DNA of 64,000 bases from NCBI GenBank assembly GCA_041984585.1, contig JBHIXX010000009.1:18566-82565 (forward strand). The letters run 5' to 3'. The notes under the pieces are model-generated. The model was not told where the DNA came from and ran no database searches. It was given only the letters and a program-made list of their open reading frames with translations. Shown piece after piece: positions 1 to 7,819 of the stretch. The stretch is from Pseudolysinimonas_A sp041984585. Lineage in GTDB: Bacteria; Actinomycetota; Actinomycetes; Actinomycetales; Microbacteriaceae. The first letter of the stretch is position 1. Each line of letters begins with the position of its first letter. The translations under genes were made by a program, and so were the position numbers.

Positions 1-1247
1 TCGACTCGCGCGGCAACCCCACCGTCGAGGTGGAGGTGCTCCTCGAAGACGGCACCGTCTCGCGCGCCGCCGTTCCGTCGGGCGCGTCGACCGGAGCGTT
101 CGAGGCCTACGAGCTGCGCGACGGCGACAAGGACCGCTACCTGGGCAAGGGCGTCGAGAAGGCCGTCGAGAGCGTGCTCGACGTGCTCGGCCCGGCCATC
201 GAGGGGTTCGAGGCGAGCGACCAGCGCCTCGTCGACAGCGAGCTGATCGCCGTCGACGGCACCGACAACAAGTCGAAGGTCGGCGCCAACGCCATCCTGG
301 GCGTCTCGCTCGCCGTGGCGAAGGCCGCGGCCGACTCGGCCGACCTGCCGCTGTTCCGCTACGTCGGCGGGCCCAACGCGCACACCCTGCCGGTGCCGAT
401 GATGAACATCATCAACGGCGGCGCCCACGCCGACAACGGCATCGACGTGCAGGAGTTCATGATCCTGCCGACCGGCGCCGAGACCTTCCGCGAGGCGCTG
501 CGCTGGGGCGCCGAGGTCTACCACGCGCTGAAGGGCGAGCTGAAGAAGAACGGTCTCGCCACGGGACTCGGCGACGAGGGCGGCTTCGCCCCCGACCTGA
601 GCACCGCCCGCGAGGCGCTCGACTTCATCGTCGCGTCGATCTCGGCCGCCGGGTTCGAGCCGGGCAAGGACATCACCCTCGGCCTCGACGTCGCGTCGAC
701 CGAGTTCTTCGCCGACGGCGTTTACTCCTACGAGGGCGCGTCGAAGACCGCTGCCGAGATGACCGCCTACTACGAGGGTCTCGTCGCCGACTACCCGCTG
801 GTGACCATCGAGGACCCGCTCGCCGAGGACGACTGGGACGCCTACGTCGCGCTCACCGCGGCCCTCGGCTCCACGGTGCAGCTGGTGGGCGACGACCTGT
901 TCGTCACCAACCCGGCCCGCCTGCAGAAGGGCCTCGGCCTCGGCGTCGCGAACTCGCTGCTGGTGAAGGTGAACCAGATCGGCACGCTCACCGAGACTCT
1001 GGATGCCGTGAGCCTGGCCCAGCGCCACGGCTACACCGCGATCCTGTCGCACCGGTCGGGTGAGACCGAGGACACCACCATCGCCGACCTCGCGGTGGCG
1101 ACCGACTGCGGTCAGATCAAGACCGGCGCCCCGGCCCGCTCGGAGCGCGTCGCGAAGTACAACCAGCTGCTGCGCATCGAGGAGGAGCTCGGCGACGCCG
1201 CGGTGTACGCCGGCGCCTCCGCGTTCCCCCGCTTCAGCGCGAAGTGA
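1..1247 (+). CDS. eno: Enolase (phosphopyruvate hydratase), 5' end cut off
   Basis: Converts 2-phosphoglycerate to phosphoenolpyruvate in glycolysis, in the cytosol. The frame opens at base 3 with DSRGNPTVEVEV, the conserved start of enolase, so only about the first 14 residues are missing. The SGASTG loop, the substrate-loop region GGAHADNG, the Mg-binding Asp/Glu segments (GLDVAS, IEDPLAEDDW, GDDLFVTN) and the C-terminal SHRSGETED with GQIKTGAPARSER are all present. The gene ends with TGA and is followed by two GC-rich hairpins. Nothing unusual apart from the window edge. Confidence 0.98.
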   Translation, partial: DSRGNPTVEVEVLLEDGTVSRAAVPSGASTGAFEAYELRDGDKDRYLGKGVEKAVESVLDVLGPAIEGFEASDQRLVDSELIAVDGTDNKSKVGANAILGVSLAVAKAAADSADLPLFRYVGGPNAHTLPVPMMNIINGGAHADNGIDVQEFMILPTGAETFREALRWGAEVYHALKGELKKNGLATGLGDEGGFAPDLSTAREALDFIVASISAAGFEPGKDITLGLDVASTEFFADGVYSYEGASKTAAEMTAYYEGLVADYPLVTIEDPLAEDDWDAYVALTAALGSTVQLVGDDLFVTNPARLQKGLGLGVANSLLVKVNQIGTLTETLDAVSLAQRHGYTAILSHRSGETEDTTIADLAVATDCGQIKTGAPARSERVAKYNQLLRIEEELGDAAVYAGASAFPRFSAK

Positions 1248-1252
1248 CGCCC

Positions 1253-1320
1253 GCCGGGCGGGTCGCCCGGCTGTGAGCCGACCGGGATGCCGCGTGCCCG
1301 CGCGACGCGCGGCATCCGGT
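1253..1320 (+). terminator. Two hairpins after eno
   Basis: A perfect 8-bp stem (1253-1260 with 1264-1271) is followed by a longer stem of about 13 bp with one bulge (1281-1294 with 1308-1320). They lie between eno and the ftsB promoter and have no T-run, as is usual in high-GC actinobacteria. Terminator function is inferred. Confidence 0.6.
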
Positions 1321-1324
1321 CGCC

Positions 1325-1330
1325 TAGCGT
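1325..1330 (+). promoter_or_regulatory. -10 box of leaderless ftsB promoter
   Basis: TAGCGT ends 6 bases before the GTG start of ftsB and no Shine-Dalgarno sequence is present, so transcription probably begins at or next to the start codon. Confidence 0.55.
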
Positions 1331-1336
1331 GACTTC

Positions 1337-1876
1337 GTGGCGAGGAGCGAGGCGGGTCGACGCGGCGGACGTGCCGCGCGTGCGCCGCGCGACGACGACG
1401 GGTCGACCGAGGAGTCGGTCGGGCTCGCCTGGCTGCGCGACTTCCGACTCTCCGGCTTCGCCCTCACCGTGCTCGGGCTGCTCGCCGCGGCGATCGTGAT
1501 CCTCGCCCCGGGACTCAAGACGCTCGTCGAGCAGCAGCAGGAGATCGCCCGGCTTGAGCAGCAGGTGGCCGACGCCCAGGACGCCGTCGACGACCTCACC
1601 GAGCAGATCGCGCGCTGGGACGACCCGGCCTACGTCGAGTCGCAGGCCCGCGACCGGCTCTACTACGTCTATCCGGGCGACTTCGCCTACATCGTCGTCA
1701 ACGGCGACCAGGTGGCGACGACGGATGACGGCCTGCCGATCAGCGACGAGATCCAGTCGACCGAGGTGGACTGGCTGCGCGCCGTGCTCGCCAGCGTCTA
1801 CGAGGCGGGCCTGACCGACGCGCCTCCCGCCGACCTCGACTCGCCCGGCCTGCTCGACAGCCCGGTCACCGGGTAA
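1337..1876 (+). CDS. ftsB: Septum formation initiator FtsB/DivIC family
   Basis: A bitopic divisome protein of 179 residues that in related bacteria bridges FtsL and FtsQ at the division site. The N-terminal roughly 40 residues are Arg-rich and cytoplasmic. They are followed by one membrane segment (about residues 40-60, FALTVLGLLAAAIVILA), a coiled coil (VEQQQEIARLEQQVADAQ) and the typical DPAYVESQARDRLYYVYPGD motif. The GTG start is fixed by a -10 box 6 bases upstream. Its place between eno and DUF501 matches the usual actinobacterial order. Confidence 0.93.
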   Translation: MARSEAGRRGGRAARAPRDDDGSTEESVGLAWLRDFRLSGFALTVLGLLAAAIVILAPGLKTLVEQQQEIARLEQQVADAQDAVDDLTEQIARWDDPAYVESQARDRLYYVYPGDFAYIVVNGDQVATTDDGLPISDEIQSTEVDWLRAVLASVYEAGLTDAPPADLDSPGLLDSPVTG

Positions 1877-1879
1877 CGT
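1874..1879 (+). promoter_or_regulatory. -10 box of leaderless DUF501 promoter
   Basis: TAACGT overlaps the ftsB stop codon and ends 6 bases before the ATG of the next gene; no ribosome-binding site is visible. Confidence 0.5.
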
Positions 1880-1885
1880 CGCGGC

Positions 1886-2422
1886 ATGACCCGGCCGCCC
1901 TTCGACCCGCCGACGACCGCCGAAGTGGCCGTCGTCTCGGCGCAGCTCGGCCGCCCCGCTCGCGACGTCGCCGGCATCGCGGCGCGCTGCGTCTGCGGCA
2001 ACCCGACGGTCGTCGCCACGGCGCCGCGGCTCGCCGACGGCACCCCGTTCCCGACGGTCTACTACCTCACGCACCCCGCGGCGACGTCGGCGATGTCGAC
2101 CCTCGAGGCGACCGGCGTGATGCCCGAGCTCGCGGCGACGCTCGACGATCCGGATGTCGCGGCCGCCTACCGCGCGGCGCACGAGGCGTACCTGGCCGAC
2201 CGCGCCGCCCTCGGCGACGTGCCCGAGGTCGAGGGCTACTCGGCGGGCGGCATGCCCGACCGGGTGAAGTGCCTGCACGCGCTCGCCGCCCACGCGCTCG
2301 CCGCCGGACCCGGCGTCAACCCGATGGGCGACCGCGCGCTCGAGCTGTCGACCTGGTCGCCGAGCCGGTGCGTGTGCGCCGACCCGGGTGCGGCGACGGC
2401 CGGGCGCGGCCCGCAGGAGTGA
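1886..2422 (+). CDS. DUF501 family protein
   Basis: A 178-residue soluble protein of the DUF501 family, of unknown function, usually found next to ftsB and eno in actinobacteria. The family hallmarks CVCGNPTVV, FPTVYYLTHP and GMPDRVKCLHALAAH are all present and contain conserved Cys and His residues that could bind metal (inference). It starts 9 bases after ftsB. The C-terminal CVCADPG is another Cys pair, so two CxC motifs flank the domain. Confidence 0.9.
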   Translation: MTRPPFDPPTTAEVAVVSAQLGRPARDVAGIAARCVCGNPTVVATAPRLADGTPFPTVYYLTHPAATSAMSTLEATGVMPELAATLDDPDVAAAYRAAHEAYLADRAALGDVPEVEGYSAGGMPDRVKCLHALAAHALAAGPGVNPMGDRALELSTWSPSRCVCADPGAATAGRGPQE

Positions 2423-2430
2423 GGCGCGGC

Positions 2431-3729
2431 GTGCGACGGCTCGCGCCCGGTGCGGCGGCGCTCGTCGCGGGCCTGCTGCTCGCCCCTTCGGGCGCGGCGA
2501 CGGTCGACCCGGCGCCGGGCGACGCCGACCGGGCGCCCGCCGTCGCGCCGGCCGCGCTGCCGGCATCCGGCGGAGCGGGCGGCGACCTCGTGCGCGAGCG
2601 GGAGTACTGGCTCGACGAGTACGGCATCCGCGACGCCTGGGCGGTGACCCGCGGCGCGGGGGTGACGATCGCCGTGATCGACAGCGGCATCGCGGCGGGA
2701 GTGCCCGACCTCGCCGGCGCGGTGGTCGGCGGCGCCGACTTCTCGGGGCTGGGCTCCGCCGACGGGCGCACCCCCGTGGGCACGGATGCCGCCCCGCACG
2801 GCACGCTGGTCGCGTCGCTCGCCGCGGGGCGCGGCACCGGTCCGGGCGACGGCGTGATCGGGGCCGCCCCGGAGGCCGACCTGTTGTCGCTGTCGATCGG
2901 CTTCGGGCAGGGCGCGACCGACTCCGACGCCCAGGTCGCGGCGGCGGTCATGTGGGCCGTCGACCAGGGGGCCGACGTGATCAACATGTCGCTCACCCGC
3001 AACACGCTCACCTGGCCGGAGAGCTGGGACGAGGCGTTCCTCTACGCCGCCGAGCAGGACGTCGTCGTGGTGGTCGCCGCGGGCAACCGGGCGAGCGGCA
3101 CCGTCGAGGTCGGGGCGCCGGCGACGATGCCCGGCGTCCTGACGGTCGCGGGCGTCGATCGCGACGGCCGGGCGAGCTGGAACGCGTCGTCGCAGGGCAT
3201 CACCATCGGCGTCGCCGCCCCGAGCGAGGACCTCGTCGGCGTCACCCCGAGCGGGGAGTACGTCACCTGGGCGGGCACCAGCGGCGCGACGCCGATCGTC
3301 GCCGGGATCGTCGCCCTGGTGCGCGCCGCGCACCCCGACCTGGATGCCGCCAACGTCATCCAGCGACTCATCGCGACCGCGCGCGACGCGGGCCCCGCCG
3401 GACCCGACTTCAGCTACGGGTTCGGGCTCGTCGACGCGGGTGCGGCGGTGCGCGCCGAGGTGCCGCAGGTGACCGAGAACCCGATGGGCGACCTCGCCGA
3501 ATGGGTGCGCATCAACCGCCGCGCCGAGGCGACGCCGTCGCCGGTGCCCACCGAGACGCCGACGCCGCAGCCGATCGCGTTCCCCGATCCGATCGGCGTT
3601 CTGCTGCCCGAGCCGACCGACCTGCAGCTGCTCGGACCGCCGCTCGTGGTGCTGCTGCTGCTCGCCGTGACAGGGGGCGGACTGCTGGTCGGGACGCTGA
3701 CGCGAAATCGGCCGCCCCGGGCGCGGTAG
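2431..3729 (+). CDS. S8 subtilisin-like serine protease, mycosin-like, membrane-anchored
   Basis: A secreted subtilase of 432 residues. The signal peptide is residues 1-25. The catalytic triad is Asp84 (VIDSG), His123 (APHGT) and Ser284 (GTSGATP), with oxyanion-hole Asn219 (AAGN). After the protease domain comes a Pro/Thr-rich linker (about 370-395) and one C-terminal membrane segment (PPLVVLLLLAVTGGGLLVG) with a basic tail, the layout of mycosin-type proteases. I chose the GTG at 2431 because AGGAG at 2415-2419 is correctly spaced; a GTG at 2419 would overlap it. No type VII secretion gene is nearby, so a housekeeping role is possible. Confidence 0.9.
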   Translation: MRRLAPGAAALVAGLLLAPSGAATVDPAPGDADRAPAVAPAALPASGGAGGDLVREREYWLDEYGIRDAWAVTRGAGVTIAVIDSGIAAGVPDLAGAVVGGADFSGLGSADGRTPVGTDAAPHGTLVASLAAGRGTGPGDGVIGAAPEADLLSLSIGFGQGATDSDAQVAAAVMWAVDQGADVINMSLTRNTLTWPESWDEAFLYAAEQDVVVVVAAGNRASGTVEVGAPATMPGVLTVAGVDRDGRASWNASSQGITIGVAAPSEDLVGVTPSGEYVTWAGTSGATPIVAGIVALVRAAHPDLDAANVIQRLIATARDAGPAGPDFSYGFGLVDAGAAVRAEVPQVTENPMGDLAEWVRINRRAEATPSPVPTETPTPQPIAFPDPIGVLLPEPTDLQLLGPPLVVLLLLAVTGGGLLVGTLTRNRPPRAR

Positions 3730-3767
3730 ATTGGAGCTTGACTTCCCAGCGAGAGGCCCCTTTTCCC

Positions 3768-5090
3768 GTGCCCAAGATCCTGATCGTCGGCGGTGGCTAC
3801 GCCGGCTTCTACACGGCCCTGAAACTCGAGAAGCACCTCGGCCGTCGTGAGGCCGAGGTCGTGATGGTCGACCCGCTGCCGTACATGACCTACCAGCCGT
3901 TCCTCCCCGAGGTCGCGGCCGGGTCGATCGAACCGCGGCACGCGGTCGTCGCCCACCGTCGTCACCTGAAGAAGACCAAGGTGGTGACGGCATCCGTCAC
4001 CGGCATCGACCACGCGTCGAAGACCGCCACCGTCACGCCCGCCGTCGGCGAGCCGTGGCAGGAGTCGTACGATCTCGTCGTCGTCACCGCCGGCGCCGTG
4101 TCGCGCACGTTCCCGATCCCGGGCGTCGCCGACGAGGCGATCGGCCTGAAGACGATCGAAGAGGCGATCGCCATCCGCGACCGCATCACCGACAACTTCG
4201 TCAAGGCGTCGAACCTGCCCGCCGGGCCGGAGCGCGACCGCCTGCTCACCGTCGTCGTCGTCGGCGGCGGGTTCGCCGGCATCGAGCTGTTCGCCGAGCT
4301 GCGCTCGTTCGCGAGCGCCCTCGTCGGCTCGTTCGACGGCATCACCATCGACGACACCCACTTCCACCTCATCGAGGCGATGGGCCGCATCATGCCCGAG
4401 GTGTCGCTGCCGACGAGCCACTGGGTGCTCAAGAACCTCGACCAGCGTGCCGCGACCGTGCACCTCGACACGCAGCTCGCGAGCGCCGTCGGCGGCGTCG
4501 TCGAGCTGTCGACCGGGGAGTCGTTCGAGGCCGACACCATCGTGTGGACGGCGGGCGTCATGGCCCACCCGATGCTCAAGGGCACCGACCTGCCGCTCGA
4601 GGAGCGCGGTCGCCTGCGCGTCGGCGCCGACATGCGCGTGCGCACCGAGGACGGCGACATCGTCGAGGATGCCTGGGGCGCCGGCGACGTGTCGGCCGTG
4701 CCCGACCTCACCGGTGACGGCGTGGGCGGCTACTGCGTTCCCAACGCCCAGCACGCGGTGCGTCAGGGCAAGCTGCTCGCCAAGAACCTGGTGGCGTCGC
4801 TGCGTGACGAGTCGCCGCGCGAGTACCGCCACAAGAGCCTCGGCGCGGTCGCCGGCCTCGGCCTCTACGTGGGCGTGTTCCAGTGGCGCAAGCTCGCGAT
4901 CAAGGGCTTCATCGCCTGGGTGATGCACCGCGGCTACCACGGCCTCGCCATCCCGATGTGGGAGCGCAAGATCCGCGTGTTCGGCAACTGGATCATGAAC
5001 TTCCTGCTGCGCCGCGACCTCATCGGCATCCCGGCCCGCGACACCCCGCGCGCCTGGTTCGAGGAGTTCGCCTCCCGCCCGAAGGGCTGA
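3768..5090 (+). CDS. ndh: Type II NADH:quinone oxidoreductase
   Basis: A non-proton-pumping respiratory NADH dehydrogenase (NDH-2) of 440 residues, FAD-binding and membrane-attached. It has two Rossmann motifs, the FAD site at the N-terminus (ILIVGGGYAGFYTALKLEK) and the NADH site in the middle (VVVVGGGFAGIELFAEL), plus the late FAD-contact motif GAGDVSAVPD. The C-terminal amphipathic stretches (GLYVGVFQWRKLAIKG, WIMNFLLRRDL) are the usual membrane anchor. A TAGATT at 3727-3732, overlapping the stop codon of the subtilase gene, may be the -10 box of a short leader. A tRNA gene follows 21 bases downstream. Confidence 0.95.
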   Translation: MPKILIVGGGYAGFYTALKLEKHLGRREAEVVMVDPLPYMTYQPFLPEVAAGSIEPRHAVVAHRRHLKKTKVVTASVTGIDHASKTATVTPAVGEPWQESYDLVVVTAGAVSRTFPIPGVADEAIGLKTIEEAIAIRDRITDNFVKASNLPAGPERDRLLTVVVVGGGFAGIELFAELRSFASALVGSFDGITIDDTHFHLIEAMGRIMPEVSLPTSHWVLKNLDQRAATVHLDTQLASAVGGVVELSTGESFEADTIVWTAGVMAHPMLKGTDLPLEERGRLRVGADMRVRTEDGDIVEDAWGAGDVSAVPDLTGDGVGGYCVPNAQHAVRQGKLLAKNLVASLRDESPREYRHKSLGAVAGLGLYVGVFQWRKLAIKGFIAWVMHRGYHGLAIPMWERKIRVFGNWIMNFLLRRDLIGIPARDTPRAWFEEFASRPKG

Positions 5091-5111
5091 TCCGCCGGAT
5101 AGCCTGAGCGG

Positions 5112-5185
5112 GCTCCCGTAGCCCAACCGGCAGAGGCGGCCGACTTAAAATCGGCACAGTCCGGGTTCGAGTCCCGGCGGGAGCA
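5112..5185 (+). tRNA. tRNA with UAA anticodon (tRNA-Leu by codon), class I shape
   Basis: A 74-nt cloverleaf. Acceptor arm 5112-5118 pairs with 5178-5184, the D arm starts at 5121, the anticodon stem is GCCGA/TCGGC (5139-5143 with 5151-5155), the loop is CTTAAAA with anticodon TAA at 5146-5148, and the T arm is CCGGG/CCCGG (5161-5165 with 5173-5177). The discriminator base is A5185, as in leucine tRNAs. CCA is not encoded. The variable region is only 5 nt (ACAGT), whereas bacterial leucine tRNAs normally have a long variable arm. Identity as leucine therefore rests on the anticodon and discriminator only. Confidence 0.85.
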
Positions 5186-5186
5186 C

Positions 5187-5723
5187 GTGGACGCCGTCCG
5201 AATCCGTCGTGCGACGCCGGACGACTCGGCGGCGATCCGTGAGGTCGAGCGCCGAGCCGGCGAGCTGTTCCGCAGCGTCGGACTCGGTGCGATCGCCGAC
5301 GAAGATCCGCCGGACGAGGCGGCGTTGGCCGGGTTCGCCGCCGCCGATCGCGCCTGGGCCGCCACGGACGCACGCGGCGCCGTGATCGGATATGCGCTCG
5401 TTCGGGTCGTCGACGACCGCGCCCACCTCGAGCAGGTGTCCGTCGACCCCGGATGGGCGCGGCGCGGCATCGGCGCCGCGCTGATCGAACAGGTCGCGGA
5501 GTGGGCACTCGCGCGCGGGCTCGAGGCGATGACGCTGACCACCTTCGTCGACGTCCCCTGGAACGCCCCGTACTACCGACGCTTGGGCTTCGTCGGCGTG
5601 GACTCCGACGCTCTCGGGCCGGGGTTGCGGAACATTCGCCGGCGGGAGCGGGAGCAGGGCCTCGACCGGTGGTCGCGGACGGCGATGATCCGGGAGTTGG
5701 GCGAGCGTGTTTCCGGTTCGTGA
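5187..5723 (+). CDS. GNAT family N-acetyltransferase
   Basis: A 178-residue acetyl-CoA-dependent acyltransferase of unknown substrate. It begins VRIRRATPDDSAAI, the classic GNAT N-terminus. The acetyl-CoA pyrophosphate-binding motif is VDPGWARRGIGAAL, and the C-terminal PYYRRLGFVGV strand is intact. The GTG start lies one base after the tRNA discriminator with no ribosome-binding site, so the message probably arises by tRNA 3' processing and is read without a leader. Confidence 0.85.
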   Translation: MDAVRIRRATPDDSAAIREVERRAGELFRSVGLGAIADEDPPDEAALAGFAAADRAWAATDARGAVIGYALVRVVDDRAHLEQVSVDPGWARRGIGAALIEQVAEWALARGLEAMTLTTFVDVPWNAPYYRRLGFVGVDSDALGPGLRNIRRREREQGLDRWSRTAMIRELGERVSGS

Positions 5724-5822
5724 CGTTTCCGCCGCGCGCTTGCTCGCTGGGACGCTCGTCTGGGACAGTTGACCCACTTCCGGCCGTCCGGCCGGGGGCC
5801 GCCGATCGCACCGGAGGCCGGG

Positions 5823-6518
5823 ATGCGGGTTCCCGTCGAGCAGCGCCGCCGCGCGCTGGCCGAGGCCGGCCTGCGCGTCATTGCGCGCGACGGCGTCGCG
5901 GCAGCCACAACCCGCGCGGTCGTCGCGGAGGCCGGGATGAGCCTCGCGAGCTTCCACTACGCCTACCGCTCGCGCGACGAACTGCTGCGCGAGGTCGTGC
6001 GGCTCGTCGTCGCGGGGGAGCGCGAGGTCGCCTCGGCCGTGCTCGACGCGAGCGGGGTCGAGGGCGCGGGAACCGGCCCCGAGGCGCTCGCCGCCCTCGT
6101 CGGCGCCGGGCTGCGCGCCTACCTCGCGAGCGTCGACGCCGACCCGGGCCGCGAGCAGGGGATGCTCGAGCTCACCTTCGCCGCCCTGCGCACCCCCGAG
6201 CTGGAGGGGGTCGCGGCCGAGCAGTACGCGCAGTACCGCGGGCTCGTGGTCGACCTGCTCACCGCCGCCGCGACGGCGACCGGGATGCGGTGGACGCGTC
6301 CGGTCGACGAGCTGGCGCGCACCGTCGTGGCGCTCTCCGACGGGCTCACGATCGCGGCGCTGGTCGAACCCGGCACCGACACCGGGGCGGCGGGCGACGT
6401 GATCGTGCCGGCCCTGCTCGCCCACGCCGTCCCCGACTCCCCGCCCGACCTCGCATCACCCGACCTCGCGTCATCCGACCCCGCGACTTCCGCGCCCTCC
6501 GAGAGGACCCCCGCATGA
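5823..6518 (+). CDS. TetR/AcrR family transcriptional regulator
   Basis: A 231-residue repressor-type regulator. The N-terminal helix-turn-helix (RVIARDGVAAATTRAVVAEA with AGMSLASFHYAYRSRDELL) is typical, and the C-terminal ligand-binding domain is TetR_C-like. I chose the ATG at 5823, which has GGAGG five bases upstream; an in-frame TTG at 5769 is less likely. The last codons contain three 15-bp repeats encoding PDLAS-type units. It overlaps the transporter gene by ATGA, so it probably controls the whole five-gene operon. Confidence 0.88.
   Translation: MRVPVEQRRRALAEAGLRVIARDGVAAATTRAVVAEAGMSLASFHYAYRSRDELLREVVRLVVAGEREVASAVLDASGVEGAGTGPEALAALVGAGLRAYLASVDADPGREQGMLELTFAALRTPELEGVAAEQYAQYRGLVVDLLTAAATATGMRWTRPVDELARTVVALSDGLTIAALVEPGTDTGAAGDVIVPALLAHAVPDSPPDLASPDLASSDPATSAPSERTPA
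6444..6488 (+). repeat. Three 15-bp tandem repeats in the TetR C-terminus
   Basis: Units at 6444-6458, 6459-6473 and 6474-6488 differ by a few bases and encode PDLAS, PDLAS and SDPAT. They are in frame and lengthen a disordered tail. Confidence 0.8.
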
Positions 6519-7819
6519 CCGCCGAGCCGCCCGCATCCGCCGCCCCGGACGCCGCATCCGCGGAGCCGACGACCCCGCACCTGTTCGCCGAGCCGACCCG
6601 CAAGGTGGGCGGCTGGTGGATTGCGGGCTTCGCCGTCGCCTGGCTGGGCGTGTGGATGGCGCAGCTCACTCCCGTGCAGCTACTGCTGCCGGTGCAGGTC
6701 GACGCGCTCATCTCGACGGACTCCTGGCAGGACTCGGTGCTCGCCTTCGGCGTGGTGTCGGGCATCTCGTCGATCTGCGCGATCATCGCCTACCCGCTGA
6801 CCGGCGCGTTGAGCGACCGCACCGTCTCGCGGTTCGGCCGTCGCCGGCCGTGGATCGTCGGAGGTGCGCTGCTGTTCGCGGGCAGCCTCCTCGCCCTCGG
6901 TCTGCAGGAGACGATCGTCGGCGTCGCCGTGCTCTGGTCGCTCGCGATCACGGGCTTCTGCGCGCTCTCCGCCGCCCTCACTGCGACGATCTCCGACCAG
7001 GTGCCGGTCGGCCAGCGCGGCCTCGTGTCGGGGTTCATCTCGGCGCCGCAGGCGGTCGGCATCATCGTCGGCCTCATCCTCGTCACCGAGCTGTTCGTCG
7101 GCGCCCTGCTCGGCTACGCGGCGCTCGCGGTGCTCCTGCTGCTGCTCGTCATCCCGTTCCTGTTCGTGAAGGATGCGGTGCTGCCGCGCGAGCAGCGCGA
7201 GCCGTTCACCCTGCGGCGCATGATCCAGGGCTTCTGGATCAGCCCGACCAAGCACCCCGACTTCGGCTGGACCCTGCTCGGGCGCGTGCTGGCGAACATC
7301 GGCAATGCGCTCGGCACGAGCCTGCTGCTGTACTTCCTGATCTTCGGGCTCGGCCGGGAGAACCTGCAGGCCGAAGACGACCTGCTCGTCACGACGCTCA
7401 TCTACATGGTCTGCTCGATCGTCGCGTCGATCGTCTGCGGCCGGCTCTCCGACGTGCTCGGCCGCCGCCGTGTGTTCGTCGTGGTCGCCTCGCTGCTGCA
7501 GGCGTCCGGCGGCGTGCTGCTCGTGGTCTGGCCGTCGTTCGACGCGCTCCTGATCGGCGCCGTGCTGCTCGGCCTCGGCTACGGCTGCTTCCTCTCCGTC
7601 GACCAGGCGCTCGCCACCCAGGTGCTGCCGGATGCCCACAGCCGCGGCAAAGACCTCGGCATCATGAACATCGCGAGCGCCGTGCCGCAGGCGAGCGCCC
7701 CCATGCTCGGCGCCCTCGTGGTCACCGCCTTCGGCGGTTTCGCCGCCCTGTTCGTGGCCAGCTCGGTCTTCTCGGTGCTCGGCGCGCTCGCCGTGCTGCG
7801 GGTGCGGGGCGTGCGATGA
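6515..7819 (+). CDS. MFS transporter, SLC45/GPH sugar-symporter-like
   Basis: A 434-residue inner-membrane carrier with about 12 membrane helices. The loop motif RTVSRFGRRRPWIVGG resembles the RxGRRRP signature of sucrose and glycoside proton symporters, and the second half repeats it as LSDVLGRRRVFV. The first 30 residues are a cytoplasmic Ala/Pro-rich tail. Start and stop overlap both neighbours by 4 bases, so it is co-translated with TetR and the PLP enzyme. Uptake of a sugar or glycoside is inferred from the motif and from the GH1 gene in the same operon. Confidence 0.85.
   Translation: MTAEPPASAAPDAASAEPTTPHLFAEPTRKVGGWWIAGFAVAWLGVWMAQLTPVQLLLPVQVDALISTDSWQDSVLAFGVVSGISSICAIIAYPLTGALSDRTVSRFGRRRPWIVGGALLFAGSLLALGLQETIVGVAVLWSLAITGFCALSAALTATISDQVPVGQRGLVSGFISAPQAVGIIVGLILVTELFVGALLGYAALAVLLLLLVIPFLFVKDAVLPREQREPFTLRRMIQGFWISPTKHPDFGWTLLGRVLANIGNALGTSLLLYFLIFGLGRENLQAEDDLLVTTLIYMVCSIVASIVCGRLSDVLGRRRVFVVVASLLQASGGVLLVVWPSFDALLIGAVLLGLGYGCFLSVDQALATQVLPDAHSRGKDLGIMNIASAVPQASAPMLGALVVTAFGGFAALFVASSVFSVLGALAVLRVRGVR

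Noticed and set aside
5112..5185. Attachment site for an integrated element at the tRNA 3' end
   Set aside because: No integrase, no repeat of the tRNA 3' end and no foreign block follow; the next gene is an ordinary GNAT.
5769..5822. Longer TetR protein starting at TTG 5769
   Set aside because: The extra 18 residues do not look like a TetR N-terminus and the ATG at 5823 has a proper GGAGG.
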